Shown here piece by piece: positions 10,251 to 18,723 of a stretch of 64,000 bases of DNA. This stretch comes from Vibrio sp. 10N.286.49.B3. Its GTDB lineage: Bacteria; Pseudomonadota; Gammaproteobacteria; Enterobacterales; Vibrionaceae. Below the pieces are notes generated by a model. That model was not told where the DNA came from and did no database searches. It was given only the letters and a program-made list of their open reading frames with translations. Where the stretch lies: the NCBI RefSeq assembly GCF_002873395.1, contig NZ_MCUV01000004.1, positions 124,001-188,000 on the forward strand. Reading direction: 5' to 3'. Numbering within the stretch: position 1 is the first letter of the stretch; every line of letters begins with the position of its first letter. The position numbers and the translations under genes were made by a program.

Positions 10251-10637
10251 ATGAATTCCACCACTGAATCCGTAAGATTGGATAAATGGCTGTGGGCGGC
10301 TCGTTTTTACAAGACTCGTACTATCGCTCGTAACATGGTTGATGGTGGCAAAGTCCACTATAATGGTCAGCGTAGTAAGCCAAGTAAAGCCGTTGAACTC
10401 GGTGCGGTTATTACCCTGCGCCAAGGCAATGAAGAGAAGACGATCACTATCGAGAAGATTTCCGGTCATCGTCGCGGCGCACCAGAAGCGCAGACCTTGT
10501 ACACGGAAACGGCAGAAAGTATCGCAAAACGTGAAGCGTTCCTTGAACAACGCCGCTTGCATGCGCATAATCCAAGCCCTGAGCGTCGCCCAGATAAAAA
10601 GCAGCGTCGCAGTATTATTCGCTTTAAGAGTCAATAG
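10251..10637 (+). CDS. hslR: Ribosome-associated heat shock protein Hsp15
   Basis: Hsp15 binds free 50S subunits that carry a stalled nascent chain and so helps to rescue ribosomes. The 128-residue protein starts with an S4-type RNA-binding domain (RLDKWLWAARFYKTRTIARN, about residues 9-75) and ends in a highly basic tail (RRPDKKQRRSIIRFKS). It lies 86 bases upstream of hslO on the same strand, the usual hslR-hslO pairing. The long antisense frame over this gene is not real. Confidence 0.95.
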   Translation: MNSTTESVRLDKWLWAARFYKTRTIARNMVDGGKVHYNGQRSKPSKAVELGAVITLRQGNEEKTITIEKISGHRRGAPEAQTLYTETAESIAKREAFLEQRRLHAHNPSPERRPDKKQRRSIIRFKSQ

Positions 10638-10657
10638 TAAAAACGAATAGTAAAAAC
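10632..10657 (+). repeat. Short tandem duplication after hslR
   Basis: Two adjacent copies of a 13-base unit (AATAGTAAAAAC plus G or A) span the hslR stop codon. This looks like a simple slippage duplication; no function is evident. Confidence 0.6.
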
Positions 10658-10723
10658 AAATTGTATTGAGTTTTACAACCAACATCGATCACATTTAAGA
10701 ACCAATAAGCTGGAGTCACCTTG

Positions 10724-11599
10724 ATGACAAACAATGTTTTAAACCGCTACCTATTTGATGACCTTTCAGTACGTGGCGAGTTGGTACAATTGGATGATAC
10801 TTACCAACAAATTATTTCAAGCAAGGACTACCCAAAGGCTGTGCAAAACCTGCTGGGTGAGCTACTGGTTGCAACGTCTCTACTAACGGCAACGATTAAA
10901 TTCGAAGGCTCTATCACACTACAACTACAAGGCGACGGTCCTGTTTCTCTTGTGGTTATTAATGGTGACAATGACCAAAAAATGCGTGGTGTTGCTCGCT
11001 TTGACGGTGACATTGCTGACGGCGCGACTCTGCACGAACTGATTGGTAAAGGTCACCTTGTGATCACGATTACACCAGACAAAGGTGAGCGTTACCAAGG
11101 TATTGTTGGTCTTGAAGGTGATACGCTAGCAGAAATTTTAGAGATCTACTTTGAGCGTTCTGAGCAACTAAAAACGCGTCTTTGGATCCGTTTAGGTGAA
11201 CTTGAAGGCAAACCACACGCGGCAGGTATGCTACTGCAAACGATGCCTGATGGTACTGGCACGCCAGATGACTTCGAGCATCTAGAGCAGCTAACTAACA
11301 CGGTTAAAAATGAAGAGTTATTCTCACTAGAAGCGAATGACCTACTTTACCGCCTATACAACCAAGAGAAAGTTCAGGTGTTTACCCCACAAGATGTGAC
11401 TTTCTTCTGTGGTTGTTCTCGTGAGCGCAGTGGTGGTGCTATCGTTACGCTAGCAAAAGAAGAAGTGTACGATATCCTAGCAACAGAAGGGGCTATCGGC
11501 CTGCACTGTGATTACTGTGGTACTGAGTACTCATTTGATAAAGCCGATGTTGATGCACTTTACCTCAATGCAACATCAGGTAACGATACGGTTCACTAA
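10724..11599 (+). CDS. hslO: Redox-regulated chaperone Hsp33
   Basis: Hsp33 is a cytoplasmic holdase chaperone activated by oxidation. The ATG at 10724 has GGAG 8 bases upstream and is preferred to the adjacent TTG at 10721, giving 291 residues, the normal size. The C-terminal redox switch is intact: CGC (in [12 protein letters not shown]) and CDYC (in HCDYCGTEY) supply the four zinc-binding cysteines that form disulfides on oxidation. Probably co-transcribed with hslR; a terminator follows. Confidence 0.97.
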   Translation: MTNNVLNRYLFDDLSVRGELVQLDDTYQQIISSKDYPKAVQNLLGELLVATSLLTATIKFEGSITLQLQGDGPVSLVVINGDNDQKMRGVARFDGDIADGATLHELIGKGHLVITITPDKGERYQGIVGLEGDTLAEILEIYFERSEQLKTRLWIRLGELEGKPHAAGMLLQTMPDGTGTPDDFEHLEQLTNTVKNEELFSLEANDLLYRLYNQEKVQVFTPQDVTFFCGCSRERSGGAIVTLAKEEVYDILATEGAIGLHCDYCGTEYSFDKADVDALYLNATSGNDTVH

Positions 11600-11666
11600 A
11601 CCTATTCTTCCGTTCAAGCTATGGCTTCAGCTGATCTATACTGGAAGCTGCAAATAGCGAGAGGAT

Positions 11667-11728
11667 AAAAACCCCAATCAGTCTCTTATAGTATTAACTA
11701 GAAAAAGACCGGCTGGGGTTTCTTTTTA
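11667..11728. terminator. Terminator between hslO and pdxY
   Basis: AAACCCCA at 11668-11676 pairs with TGGGGTTT at 11714-11721. The stem is flanked by an A-run on the left and a T-run on the right, so it can act for both convergent genes. The loop is long (about 37 bases) with partial inner pairing (GTCT/AGAC). Confidence 0.7.
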
Positions 11729-11770
11729 TCACGATACAATCACGATATTCATCATGTATAAAGCGACCAT

Positions 11771-12628
11771 TTAGCCAATTTTGGTTGGTTCAAACTCATG
11801 CGTTGGTTCAACAAATTCATATTGACCGGCAATGGTTTCTAGCTCCCAACTGCCACACTCTTGAGTGAGTTCCAATACGCCATAAACGGCATTATTGGTG
11901 TGACAAAAAGCACTAAACGGTGACATCTTCTTCATCAAACAAGCGGTAAAAACAGCGGTAATAAGATCGCCTACACCAACTGGGGCCTTATCAAATTCAA
12001 GCTCGGGACGCTGAACCAGATAACACGCTTTTGGGGTGGCTAAGATCATGCTAAAGACACCTTTTGATATCGAATGAAGGTTTTTCACTAATACCAAATT
12101 AGGACCCATCTTTAATGCTTGTTTACAGGCTGTCACAGCGTCGTAAAACGAATTAATATCAACACCGGTGAACTGCGATAGTTCATATTGATTTGGTACG
12201 ATAACATCGGCTATTGGCATTAGCGTATTGACTAAACTCTCCGTCACTTCAGACGGTACAATGCAGCCTTTTTCAGGATCACCCATCACAGGATCGCATA
12301 CGTAAATCGCTTTATGATTTTTTTCTTTTACGCGCAATACGGTATCCGCTACTGCTTGGCACTGATCTGAACTGCCTTGATAACCAGAGATAATAGCGTT
12401 GCATTGACTTAATTGGCCAATGTTGTCTAAACCATCGACTAAAGTACGAATATCATCCGCATTAAAACGCTGACCTTTCCAACCTTGGTCATATTGAGTG
12501 TGATTTGAGTATTGAACGGTATGAATCGGCCAAACTTCAAGACCCATTCTTTGCATTGGAAAAACGGCTGAACTATTGCCAGCATGCCCAAATACCACAT
12601 GACTTTGTATCGATATAATACCGCTCAT
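11771..12628 (-). CDS. pdxY: Pyridoxal kinase PdxY
   Basis: PdxY phosphorylates pyridoxal with ATP in the vitamin B6 salvage pathway. The 285-residue protein is a PfkB/ribokinase-fold enzyme: N-terminal [20 protein letters not shown] with the substrate-site residues, VVPNQYEL-type central segment ([14 protein letters not shown]), and the anion-hole motif [12 protein letters not shown] with the catalytic aspartate. Sequence and length fit PdxY rather than PdxK or ThiD. It stands alone, convergent with hslO. Confidence 0.93.
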   Translation of the reverse strand: MSGIISIQSHVVFGHAGNSSAVFPMQRMGLEVWPIHTVQYSNHTQYDQGWKGQRFNADDIRTLVDGLDNIGQLSQCNAIISGYQGSSDQCQAVADTVLRVKEKNHKAIYVCDPVMGDPEKGCIVPSEVTESLVNTLMPIADVIVPNQYELSQFTGVDINSFYDAVTACKQALKMGPNLVLVKNLHSISKGVFSMILATPKACYLVQRPELEFDKAPVGVGDLITAVFTACLMKKMSPFSAFCHTNNAVYGVLELTQECGSWELETIAGQYEFVEPTHEFEPTKIG

Positions 12629-12832
12629 AATTTTTCTCTTTAAATATTATACAATTAGGTCTTGTACATTAGAGAATGTAGCAAGAAGTAAACTACCATT
12701 ATCAAGCGACAGATCCTTTTCATTCACAAGTTAACTGATAAAATAAGTATAAATTCAGTGGTCCTGTTTCCGTAATCGCGTTTGAAGGATGAGACTCTCT
12801 ATAATGACCACGGGTAAATATTGATTTAAACG

Positions 12833-12859
12833 AAAAAACCCCACCAAATGGCAGGGTTT
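12833..12859 (-). terminator. Rho-independent terminator of the aspartate decarboxylase gene
   Basis: On the minus strand AAACCC and GGGTTT arms close a short loop and are followed by a run of T. It lies about 55 bases after the stop codon of the decarboxylase gene. Confidence 0.8.
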
Positions 12860-12867
12860 CGATAGCA

Positions 12868-12892
12868 AATAAGGCATGACATACGCCTTATT
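12868..12892 (-). other. Second hairpin downstream of the decarboxylase gene
   Basis: AATAAGGC and GCCTTATT form a perfect 8-bp stem with a 9-base loop between the stop codon and the terminator. It has no T-run of its own and may protect the 3' end or strengthen termination. Confidence 0.6.
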
Positions 12893-12914
12893 GCTAGGTT
12901 GCTAATAAAGGAAA

Positions 12915-14510
12915 TTAACCTTTAAATTCAACGTAGTATTCGTTTAACACTTGACGAGTTGAACGACCAATTAGCTCATATTCGTGGTGTGTTAGGTTCG
13001 CTAGTGATACACGTACTGAAGCATTTACCGTATCAAAGCCACGACCTGGTAGTAAGATAACACCTGTATCATGCGCTAGGCGGAATAAGAAATCTTTCCC
13101 TTTACCCTGCGCTTTGAACCATTCAACAAACTCTTCACCGTATAATTTACCACCTAGCGTATCAAGCTCTAGCAATGTGTAGTAATCAACACGGTCAGTA
13201 TTATCTTCAACTTCAAGACCAATGTTTTTGTATAGCGTGATGTAACGTTCACGAATGATGCGTTTACATGCTGCTTTGTATTCACCTTCAGAGTCCATTA
13301 GACAGTTCAAAGAGAACAGTGCCATTTGTACTTGTTGTGGTAGTGATAGACCTGCTGTGTGGTTAAGTGCCACAGAACGGCTATCAGCAACAATGCGGTC
13401 AATGAATTTAATATCACGTGGTGTTACGGTTAATGTTTTGTAGCGATCATCCAATTTTTCTTGATGCGCTTCTGGTAGACGACGCATTGCATCATCAAAT
13501 ACATTGTGGTGTTGGATACCGATGGTACCTAAACGCCAGCCTGTTGCACCGAAGTATTTAGAGAATGAGTACACACATAATGTGTTGTACGGTAGTTTTG
13601 CAAATAGTGAGACAAAGTCATCAGCAAATGTGCTGTAAACATCATCAGTAATGATAAACAGATCAGAACGTTGAGTTTCAACAAACTGTGTTAGGTTGTC
13701 TAACGTTTCTGTTGAGAATTTCACTGACGCTGGGTTAGCTGGGTTAACCACACATAACAGTTTAATATCGGTGTCTGCTAATTTTTCAATTTCAGACATT
13801 GGTAGCTGCCATGTTGTTTCGTCTAGACGCAACTCAACAATTTCTAGTTCGTATTCAGCGAGCTCTGGGATCTCTAGGTAAGGAGTAAAGATTGGCGTGA
13901 TAAGCGCAACTTTGTCACCTTTTTTCAATAGACCATTGTTGAACATAGTTGCGAACGTGTAGGTCATTGATGCCGTACCGCCCTCTGTTGCAAACAGGTC
14001 AAAGTCTGTTGTCATTGGTAATGGACCATACATTTCTTCGCCAATGTACTGTTTCACTACTTTTTCAATGTTGGTTAGCATGCGTGATGGCACTGGGTAG
14101 TTACATGCAAGGTAAGCATTCACTAATTCGTGCAGAAATGCTTGTTTGTCGATACCTAGACGATCTTTTGCGTAGCTCAATGCACGTTGCATGAATTCCA
14201 CACCTTCACGGCCTTTGTTGTCTTTAGCAAATGAGTCAAAACGCTCAACCACACCAACACCGTCAGGAATACCACCAAAACCACCATTTAGGTAAGCGTA
14301 ACTACGCTCTGCTTCTTCAACGGCAAAGTCACCTAAGCGTAAAAATGCTTTACGTGGTAGCGTTGCTAGGAAGTTTGGGTTACCACGACCTGCATCAAGT
14401 AGTACGCGGTCAGGAACCGTTTGTGCCACTTCGATAAGTTTATCTTTTAATTCAAATGGGCTTAAATCTGCGTATTGAGAGAAGTCGATAGTTGTATTTT
14501 GAGTAGTCAT
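12915..14510 (-). CDS. asdA: Aspartate 4-decarboxylase (bifunctional aspartate aminotransferase type)
   Basis: This PLP enzyme converts L-aspartate to L-alanine and CO2, using up a cytoplasmic proton. The 531-residue protein belongs to the fold-type I aminotransferase family but is about 100 residues longer than ordinary aminotransferases, as expected for this decarboxylase. The PLP lysine is Lys318 in YSFSKYFGATGWRLG; TDDVYSTF supplies the cofactor-contact aspartate and tyrosine. The partner gene aspT lies 146 bases upstream on the same strand, which strongly supports decarboxylase over plain aminotransferase. The ribosome site AAAAGG precedes the ATG. The symbol follows the Pseudomonas/Comamonas naming (aspD in others). 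Confidence 0.94.
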   Translation of the reverse strand: MTTQNTTIDFSQYADLSPFELKDKLIEVAQTVPDRVLLDAGRGNPNFLATLPRKAFLRLGDFAVEEAERSYAYLNGGFGGIPDGVGVVERFDSFAKDNKGREGVEFMQRALSYAKDRLGIDKQAFLHELVNAYLACNYPVPSRMLTNIEKVVKQYIGEEMYGPLPMTTDFDLFATEGGTASMTYTFATMFNNGLLKKGDKVALITPIFTPYLEIPELAEYELEIVELRLDETTWQLPMSEIEKLADTDIKLLCVVNPANPASVKFSTETLDNLTQFVETQRSDLFIITDDVYSTFADDFVSLFAKLPYNTLCVYSFSKYFGATGWRLGTIGIQHHNVFDDAMRRLPEAHQEKLDDRYKTLTVTPRDIKFIDRIVADSRSVALNHTAGLSLPQQVQMALFSLNCLMDSEGEYKAACKRIIRERYITLYKNIGLEVEDNTDRVDYYTLLELDTLGGKLYGEEFVEWFKAQGKGKDFLFRLAHDTGVILLPGRGFDTVNASVRVSLANLTHHEYELIGRSTRQVLNEYYVEFKG

Positions 14511-14529
14511 AATAAGTACCTTTTTATAT

Positions 14530-14553
14530 GTTTAACCTAAAATCAGGTTAAAC
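14530..14553 (-). other. Intercistronic hairpin between aspT and the decarboxylase gene
   Basis: GTTTAACCT and AGGTTAAAC make a perfect 9-bp stem with a 6-base loop, about 20 bases before the decarboxylase start. There is no T-run on either side, so it is more likely a processing or stability element, or a protein-binding palindrome, than a full terminator. Confidence 0.65.
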
Positions 14554-14656
14554 AGATCCGGTCGCTCCATTAAATGAAGAGCAACAAGATAAATTTAAAT
14601 AATATTTGGATAAAGCGAGGGTGAGTATTTCACCCTCTGTTCATTCTATTGACCGA

Positions 14657-16372
14657 TTACATACCTGCATTAACGGTAATGATACCGACAATGATAGGAC
14701 CCCAAAGGGTAAGTAATACATTCGCTACTGCGTAAGTCACTGTAAAAGAAAATACTGGTGTCGCGTTACCCGCTTTTTCCATTAAGGCCGCAAAGGCTGG
14801 GTTAGCGCTTCGTCCACCGGTTACACAACCTAGTGCTTCAATTGGGTTTTTAATTTTCAATACATAGTAAGAAAAGAAAAACGAAATCACTTGTGGTATT
14901 AGCGTTACGCCAGCACCTAAGAACAGGAGAGATAAACCATGTTCTTTAATTGTATCAACCGCTTGAGGTCCTGCTTCTAAGCCAACAATACCGACAAAAA
15001 CAGCCAAACCAAAGTCACGAATGAAGTTTGATGCTCCAACAGGCAGTGCGGCAATATTCGGATTACGGCTACGTACCCACCCCACAATCAGACCTGAAAT
15101 CAAACAACCTGCACCTGAGCCAATCGTGACTGGGATACCGGCAATTTTAAAGCTGATCAAACCAATTAATAACCCAAGTACCATGCCCATACCGAAGACA
15201 ATAAAGTCGGTTGCGGTTGCTGAGCCCATACGTTTACCGATATTTTTTTCAACTCGATTAATATCTTTTGGCGTACCGGTTAATTCAATCACATCATTTT
15301 TTTGAATGACGGTTTCTGGATTAATCTCTATTTCGCTGCCAGCACGGGTGTAATTAGTCACATAGACACCGCGATAGCTGCCTTTATTTGATGCTTCTTT
15401 TACTTCTAATAAAGTGCGACCAATTAACTGTTTATTATTTGCAATCAGTTGACGGCTTTCTTCAATCACTTCAAGTGTGGTTGGGATTTCTATTTCCTGA
15501 CCTAATACATTGTTTTGTAATTGATACAGCGCCTGACGACGACCAGTAATAATTAAGACATCACCTTCTTGAACCACCTCTGTCGGTGAAACTTCAATTG
15601 GCTGATTATTTCTTTCAACTAATTCAATGCAAGCGTCAATTAATGGGTTATCTAATTCTGCAAAGGTTTTGCCTTTAATCGTACTGTTAGCATCAACTTG
15701 AAAAGCACGTGTCACTAAAGGCGTTACTGCATTAAATTCACCATCATTTAATACCGCTTTACCATCGGATGTTCTTTCTGCTTCTTTTAATGCTTCTGAG
15801 CGAATATCCCATTTCATGAAGGTTGGAATAACCCAGGTCACCATCAAGATTGGACCTAATGAACCAAAGATATAGGTCACGGCATAACCAACGGCGACAT
15901 TGGTTTGCATCAGGTGTTTCGCTTCATCACTTAACCCAGCAAGGCGACCAATGGCATCACCAGCGGTACCAATAATCGCTGATTGAGTCAGTCCACCAGC
16001 GGCTAAACCTGCTGCTGTACCACGGTCTAAATCAAAGAACCATGCGGCGAATAGGACACATAACAAACCGGAAACGGTCATCACTACCGCAGACAATAAG
16101 ATATTGATGGTTTTAAAGTTAAGTGCTTTAAAGAACTGCGCACCCCCTTGATAACCTACCGCGTAAATAAACAGTGCAAAGAAAATGCTTTTTACACCTG
16201 GGTCGAGATGAACCCCAAACTGCCCGATAATCACACCCATCAACAAGGTACCGGCAACACCACCAAGAACGAAACGTCCAATGGTAATTTTACCAACTAG
16301 ATAACCTAGCGATAGAGTAATAAATAGTGCAATAAAGGGTGATAAATTAAATAGTTGCTCAATAGTATTCAT
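14657..16372 (-). CDS. aspT: Aspartate:alanine antiporter AspT
   Basis: AspT exchanges external aspartate for internal alanine; because the substrates differ in charge, exchange plus decarboxylation generates a proton-motive force. The 571-residue protein has the AAE-family layout: an N-terminal bundle of about five membrane helices (residues 10-190), a central cytoplasmic part with two TrkA-C/RCK_C domains (EVVQEGDVLIITGRRQ and PETVIQKNDVIELTG), and a C-terminal membrane bundle (residues 385-571) with the duplicated AspT-Asp transporter repeat. It lies directly upstream of the decarboxylase gene. Other members of the family exchange other dicarboxylates, but the neighbour makes aspartate the best guess. 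Confidence 0.93.
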   Translation of the reverse strand: MNTIEQLFNLSPFIALFITLSLGYLVGKITIGRFVLGGVAGTLLMGVIIGQFGVHLDPGVKSIFFALFIYAVGYQGGAQFFKALNFKTINILLSAVVMTVSGLLCVLFAAWFFDLDRGTAAGLAAGGLTQSAIIGTAGDAIGRLAGLSDEAKHLMQTNVAVGYAVTYIFGSLGPILMVTWVIPTFMKWDIRSEALKEAERTSDGKAVLNDGEFNAVTPLVTRAFQVDANSTIKGKTFAELDNPLIDACIELVERNNQPIEVSPTEVVQEGDVLIITGRRQALYQLQNNVLGQEIEIPTTLEVIEESRQLIANNKQLIGRTLLEVKEASNKGSYRGVYVTNYTRAGSEIEINPETVIQKNDVIELTGTPKDINRVEKNIGKRMGSATATDFIVFGMGMVLGLLIGLISFKIAGIPVTIGSGAGCLISGLIVGWVRSRNPNIAALPVGASNFIRDFGLAVFVGIVGLEAGPQAVDTIKEHGLSLLFLGAGVTLIPQVISFFFSYYVLKIKNPIEALGCVTGGRSANPAFAALMEKAGNATPVFSFTVTYAVANVLLTLWGPIIVGIITVNAGM

Positions 16373-16941
16373 AGCGTTATCACTTATATATTGTTAAGTC
16401 ATATTTAATTAACAAAGCGAAACTATCTACGACTTAAGCTTGGCTTTACCAATTAAATAAAAAATCTGAACTCCCTTAGGAAGTAGGGCTATATTATTGC
16501 CAAGAGTCATTAATGAACAATCCAACTTGAAGGACGAAACCCTGCATAAGTTGAGCTTAAGATTAAAAAAAGACTAACAAGTCACAGAAAACAATGAGAT
16601 AAACCCAGTCTAGATGAAAAAGCCATCTTATAATTTATTCGTTCAAAGCATTAATTTTATTTATCTCTGCCACTCTAATTTTGATTAATCTTGCAATAAT
16701 AAGCACTTAGTGGAAAAAAACTTTTTATCCCAAAATCACTATTATTCAATCTCCCCCCTACCCCCATCAAATCAAACCACCTCAGCTAATATGTGACGAG
16801 ACACTTAAAACCACGCGATTTATATGGTTAAATTTTGAGCTCCCTCGCTGTTTTATCTCCGAACCGTTGCTAGCATGAAAGACAGATAATAAAAACAAAC
16901 TTAGAAAAATCCCTACACAAAAAAACTTATAAGGACCACCT
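16373..16941. promoter_or_regulatory. Long divergent intergenic region aspT / pckA
   Basis: These 569 bases separate the divergent starts of aspT and pckA and are strongly AT-rich in the middle (16560-16740). I see an inverted pair CTTAAGCT / AGCTTAAG about 110 bases apart (near 16434 and 16553) and a short polypyrimidine tract (16752-16765). No credible open reading frame and no perfect FNR, CRP or ArgR site was found. TGTGA at 16787 is only half of a CRP site. The length suggests several control sites or a long leader. Confidence 0.45.
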
Positions 16942-18567
16942 ATGACCGTTATGGAACATACAAAGGCCACCTCAATCGATCTAACAACCTATGGGCTTAC
17001 TGGCGTTACTGAAGTTCTACGTAACCCTAGCTACGAGCAATTATTCGCTGAAGAAACACAAGAAAGCTTATCTGGCTACGAAAAAGGCGTAGTTACCGAG
17101 CTTGGTGCTGTTGCTGTTGATACCGGCATCTTTACTGGTCGTTCACCAAAAGATAAGTACATCGTAAAAGATGATACGACGCGCGATACATTATGGTGGT
17201 CCGATCAAGGCAAAAACGATAATAAAGCGATCACGACTGACGTATGGAATGATCTAAAAGAGCTGGTTACCGCTGAACTGTCTGGCAAACGACTGTTTGT
17301 GATTGATGGCTACTGTGGCGCTAACCCAGATACCCGTTTAAGCGTACGTATTGTGACGGAAGTGGCATGGCAAGCGCACTTCGTGAAAAACATGTTTATC
17401 CGCCCAACAGAAGAAGAGTTGGCAACGTTCAACCCTGACTTTGTAGTAATGAATGGCGCGAAGACAACCAACCCTAAATGGCAAGAGCACGGACTCAATT
17501 CGGAAAACTTTGTTGCCTTTAACCTTACTGAGCGCCTGCAAATTATTGGTGGTACTTGGTATGGCGGCGAGATGAAGAAAGGCATGTTCGCGATGATGAA
17601 CTACCTGCTTCCTCTGCAAGGGATTGCTTCTATGCACTGTTCTGCCAACGTCGGCACGGAAGGTGATGTCGCGGTATTCTTTGGTCTATCAGGCACAGGG
17701 AAAACAACCCTATCGACTGACCCTAAACGTGAGCTGATCGGTGATGATGAGCACGGCTGGGATGATGACGGTATCTTCAACTTTGAAGGAGGCTGTTACG
17801 CGAAAACGATCCGCCTATCTAAAGACGCTGAACCTGATATCTACAATGCGATTCGTCGTGATGCATTGCTAGAAAACGTGACCGTTCGTAATGATGGTTC
17901 CATTGATTTTGATGACGGCAGAAAAACGGAAAATACTCGTGTTTCTTACCCAATTCACCACATTGATAATATCGTTAAACCGATTTCTAAAGCCGGTCAT
18001 GCAAATAAAGTTATCTTCTTAACTGCAGATGCTTTCGGTGTTCTACCACCGGTTGCTAAGTTAACGCCAGAGCAAACTAAGTACCACTTCCTATCCGGCT
18101 TTACGGCTAAATTGGCAGGTACAGAGCGTGGCATTACTGAGCCAACACCAACCTTCTCGGCAGCCTTTGGCGCGGCATTCTTAACGCTGCATCCAACGCA
18201 ATACGCTGAAGTGTTAGTGAAACGTATGGAAGCGGCTGGCGCAGAAGCTTACCTAGTCAACACGGGCTGGAATGGCACTGGCAAACGTATCTCAATTCAA
18301 GATACACGTGCCATCATTGATGCGATTCTAGATGGTTCAATTGATGAAGCGAAAACAAGCATCATCCCAACCTTTAACCTCGAAATCCCAATGGCACTAC
18401 CAGGGGTTGATAAGAGCATTTTAGACCCAAGAGATACCTATGTTGACCCACTACAATGGGAAAGCAAAGCGGAAGATCTTGCACAGCGCTTTATCAAAAA
18501 CTTCGCACAATACACAGATAATGCGGAAGGTGAAGCACTGGTTGCTGCTGGTCCACAAATCGACTAA
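16942..18567 (+). CDS. pckA: Phosphoenolpyruvate carboxykinase (ATP)
   Basis: PckA converts oxaloacetate and ATP to phosphoenolpyruvate, ADP and CO2, the committing step of gluconeogenesis. The 541-residue protein matches the ATP-type family length. Visible motifs: the P-loop [12 protein letters not shown], the PEPCK-specific kinase-2 region [20 protein letters not shown] with metal-binding aspartates, and the arginine-containing [12 protein letters not shown] near the N-terminus. AAGGA lies 6 bases before the ATG. Monocistronic, with a strong terminator after it. Confidence 0.98.
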   Translation: MTVMEHTKATSIDLTTYGLTGVTEVLRNPSYEQLFAEETQESLSGYEKGVVTELGAVAVDTGIFTGRSPKDKYIVKDDTTRDTLWWSDQGKNDNKAITTDVWNDLKELVTAELSGKRLFVIDGYCGANPDTRLSVRIVTEVAWQAHFVKNMFIRPTEEELATFNPDFVVMNGAKTTNPKWQEHGLNSENFVAFNLTERLQIIGGTWYGGEMKKGMFAMMNYLLPLQGIASMHCSANVGTEGDVAVFFGLSGTGKTTLSTDPKRELIGDDEHGWDDDGIFNFEGGCYAKTIRLSKDAEPDIYNAIRRDALLENVTVRNDGSIDFDDGRKTENTRVSYPIHHIDNIVKPISKAGHANKVIFLTADAFGVLPPVAKLTPEQTKYHFLSGFTAKLAGTERGITEPTPTFSAAFGAAFLTLHPTQYAEVLVKRMEAAGAEAYLVNTGWNGTGKRISIQDTRAIIDAILDGSIDEAKTSIIPTFNLEIPMALPGVDKSILDPRDTYVDPLQWESKAEDLAQRFIKNFAQYTDNAEGEALVAAGPQID

Positions 18568-18615
18568 AGCCGCCAACGCAGTGCTTATTGCTGCATTGAA
18601 ACGTTAGTCATACCG

Positions 18616-18664
18616 AAAAAAGCCCTGCTAATGCTAGTATCTAGCCAAATGTAGGGCTTTTTTG
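18616..18664. terminator. Terminator after pckA
   Basis: AAAAAAGCCCT and AGGGCTTTTTT arms enclose a loop with further partial pairing. The T-run follows on the plus strand, about 50 bases after the pckA stop. Confidence 0.85.
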
Positions 18665-18723
18665 TTGCAGATTTCAACGTTTTAGATCATGGTAGAGACC
18701 TATCAATTAGGAACTGATCTGGA

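Noticed and set aside
10194..10685. A 163-codon minus-strand frame over hslR
   Set aside because: Antisense to a well-conserved gene, no ribosome site, odd composition; a shadow.
16786..16802. TGTGA-containing candidate CRP site before pckA
   Set aside because: Only the left half matches; the right half (ACTTA) is poor.
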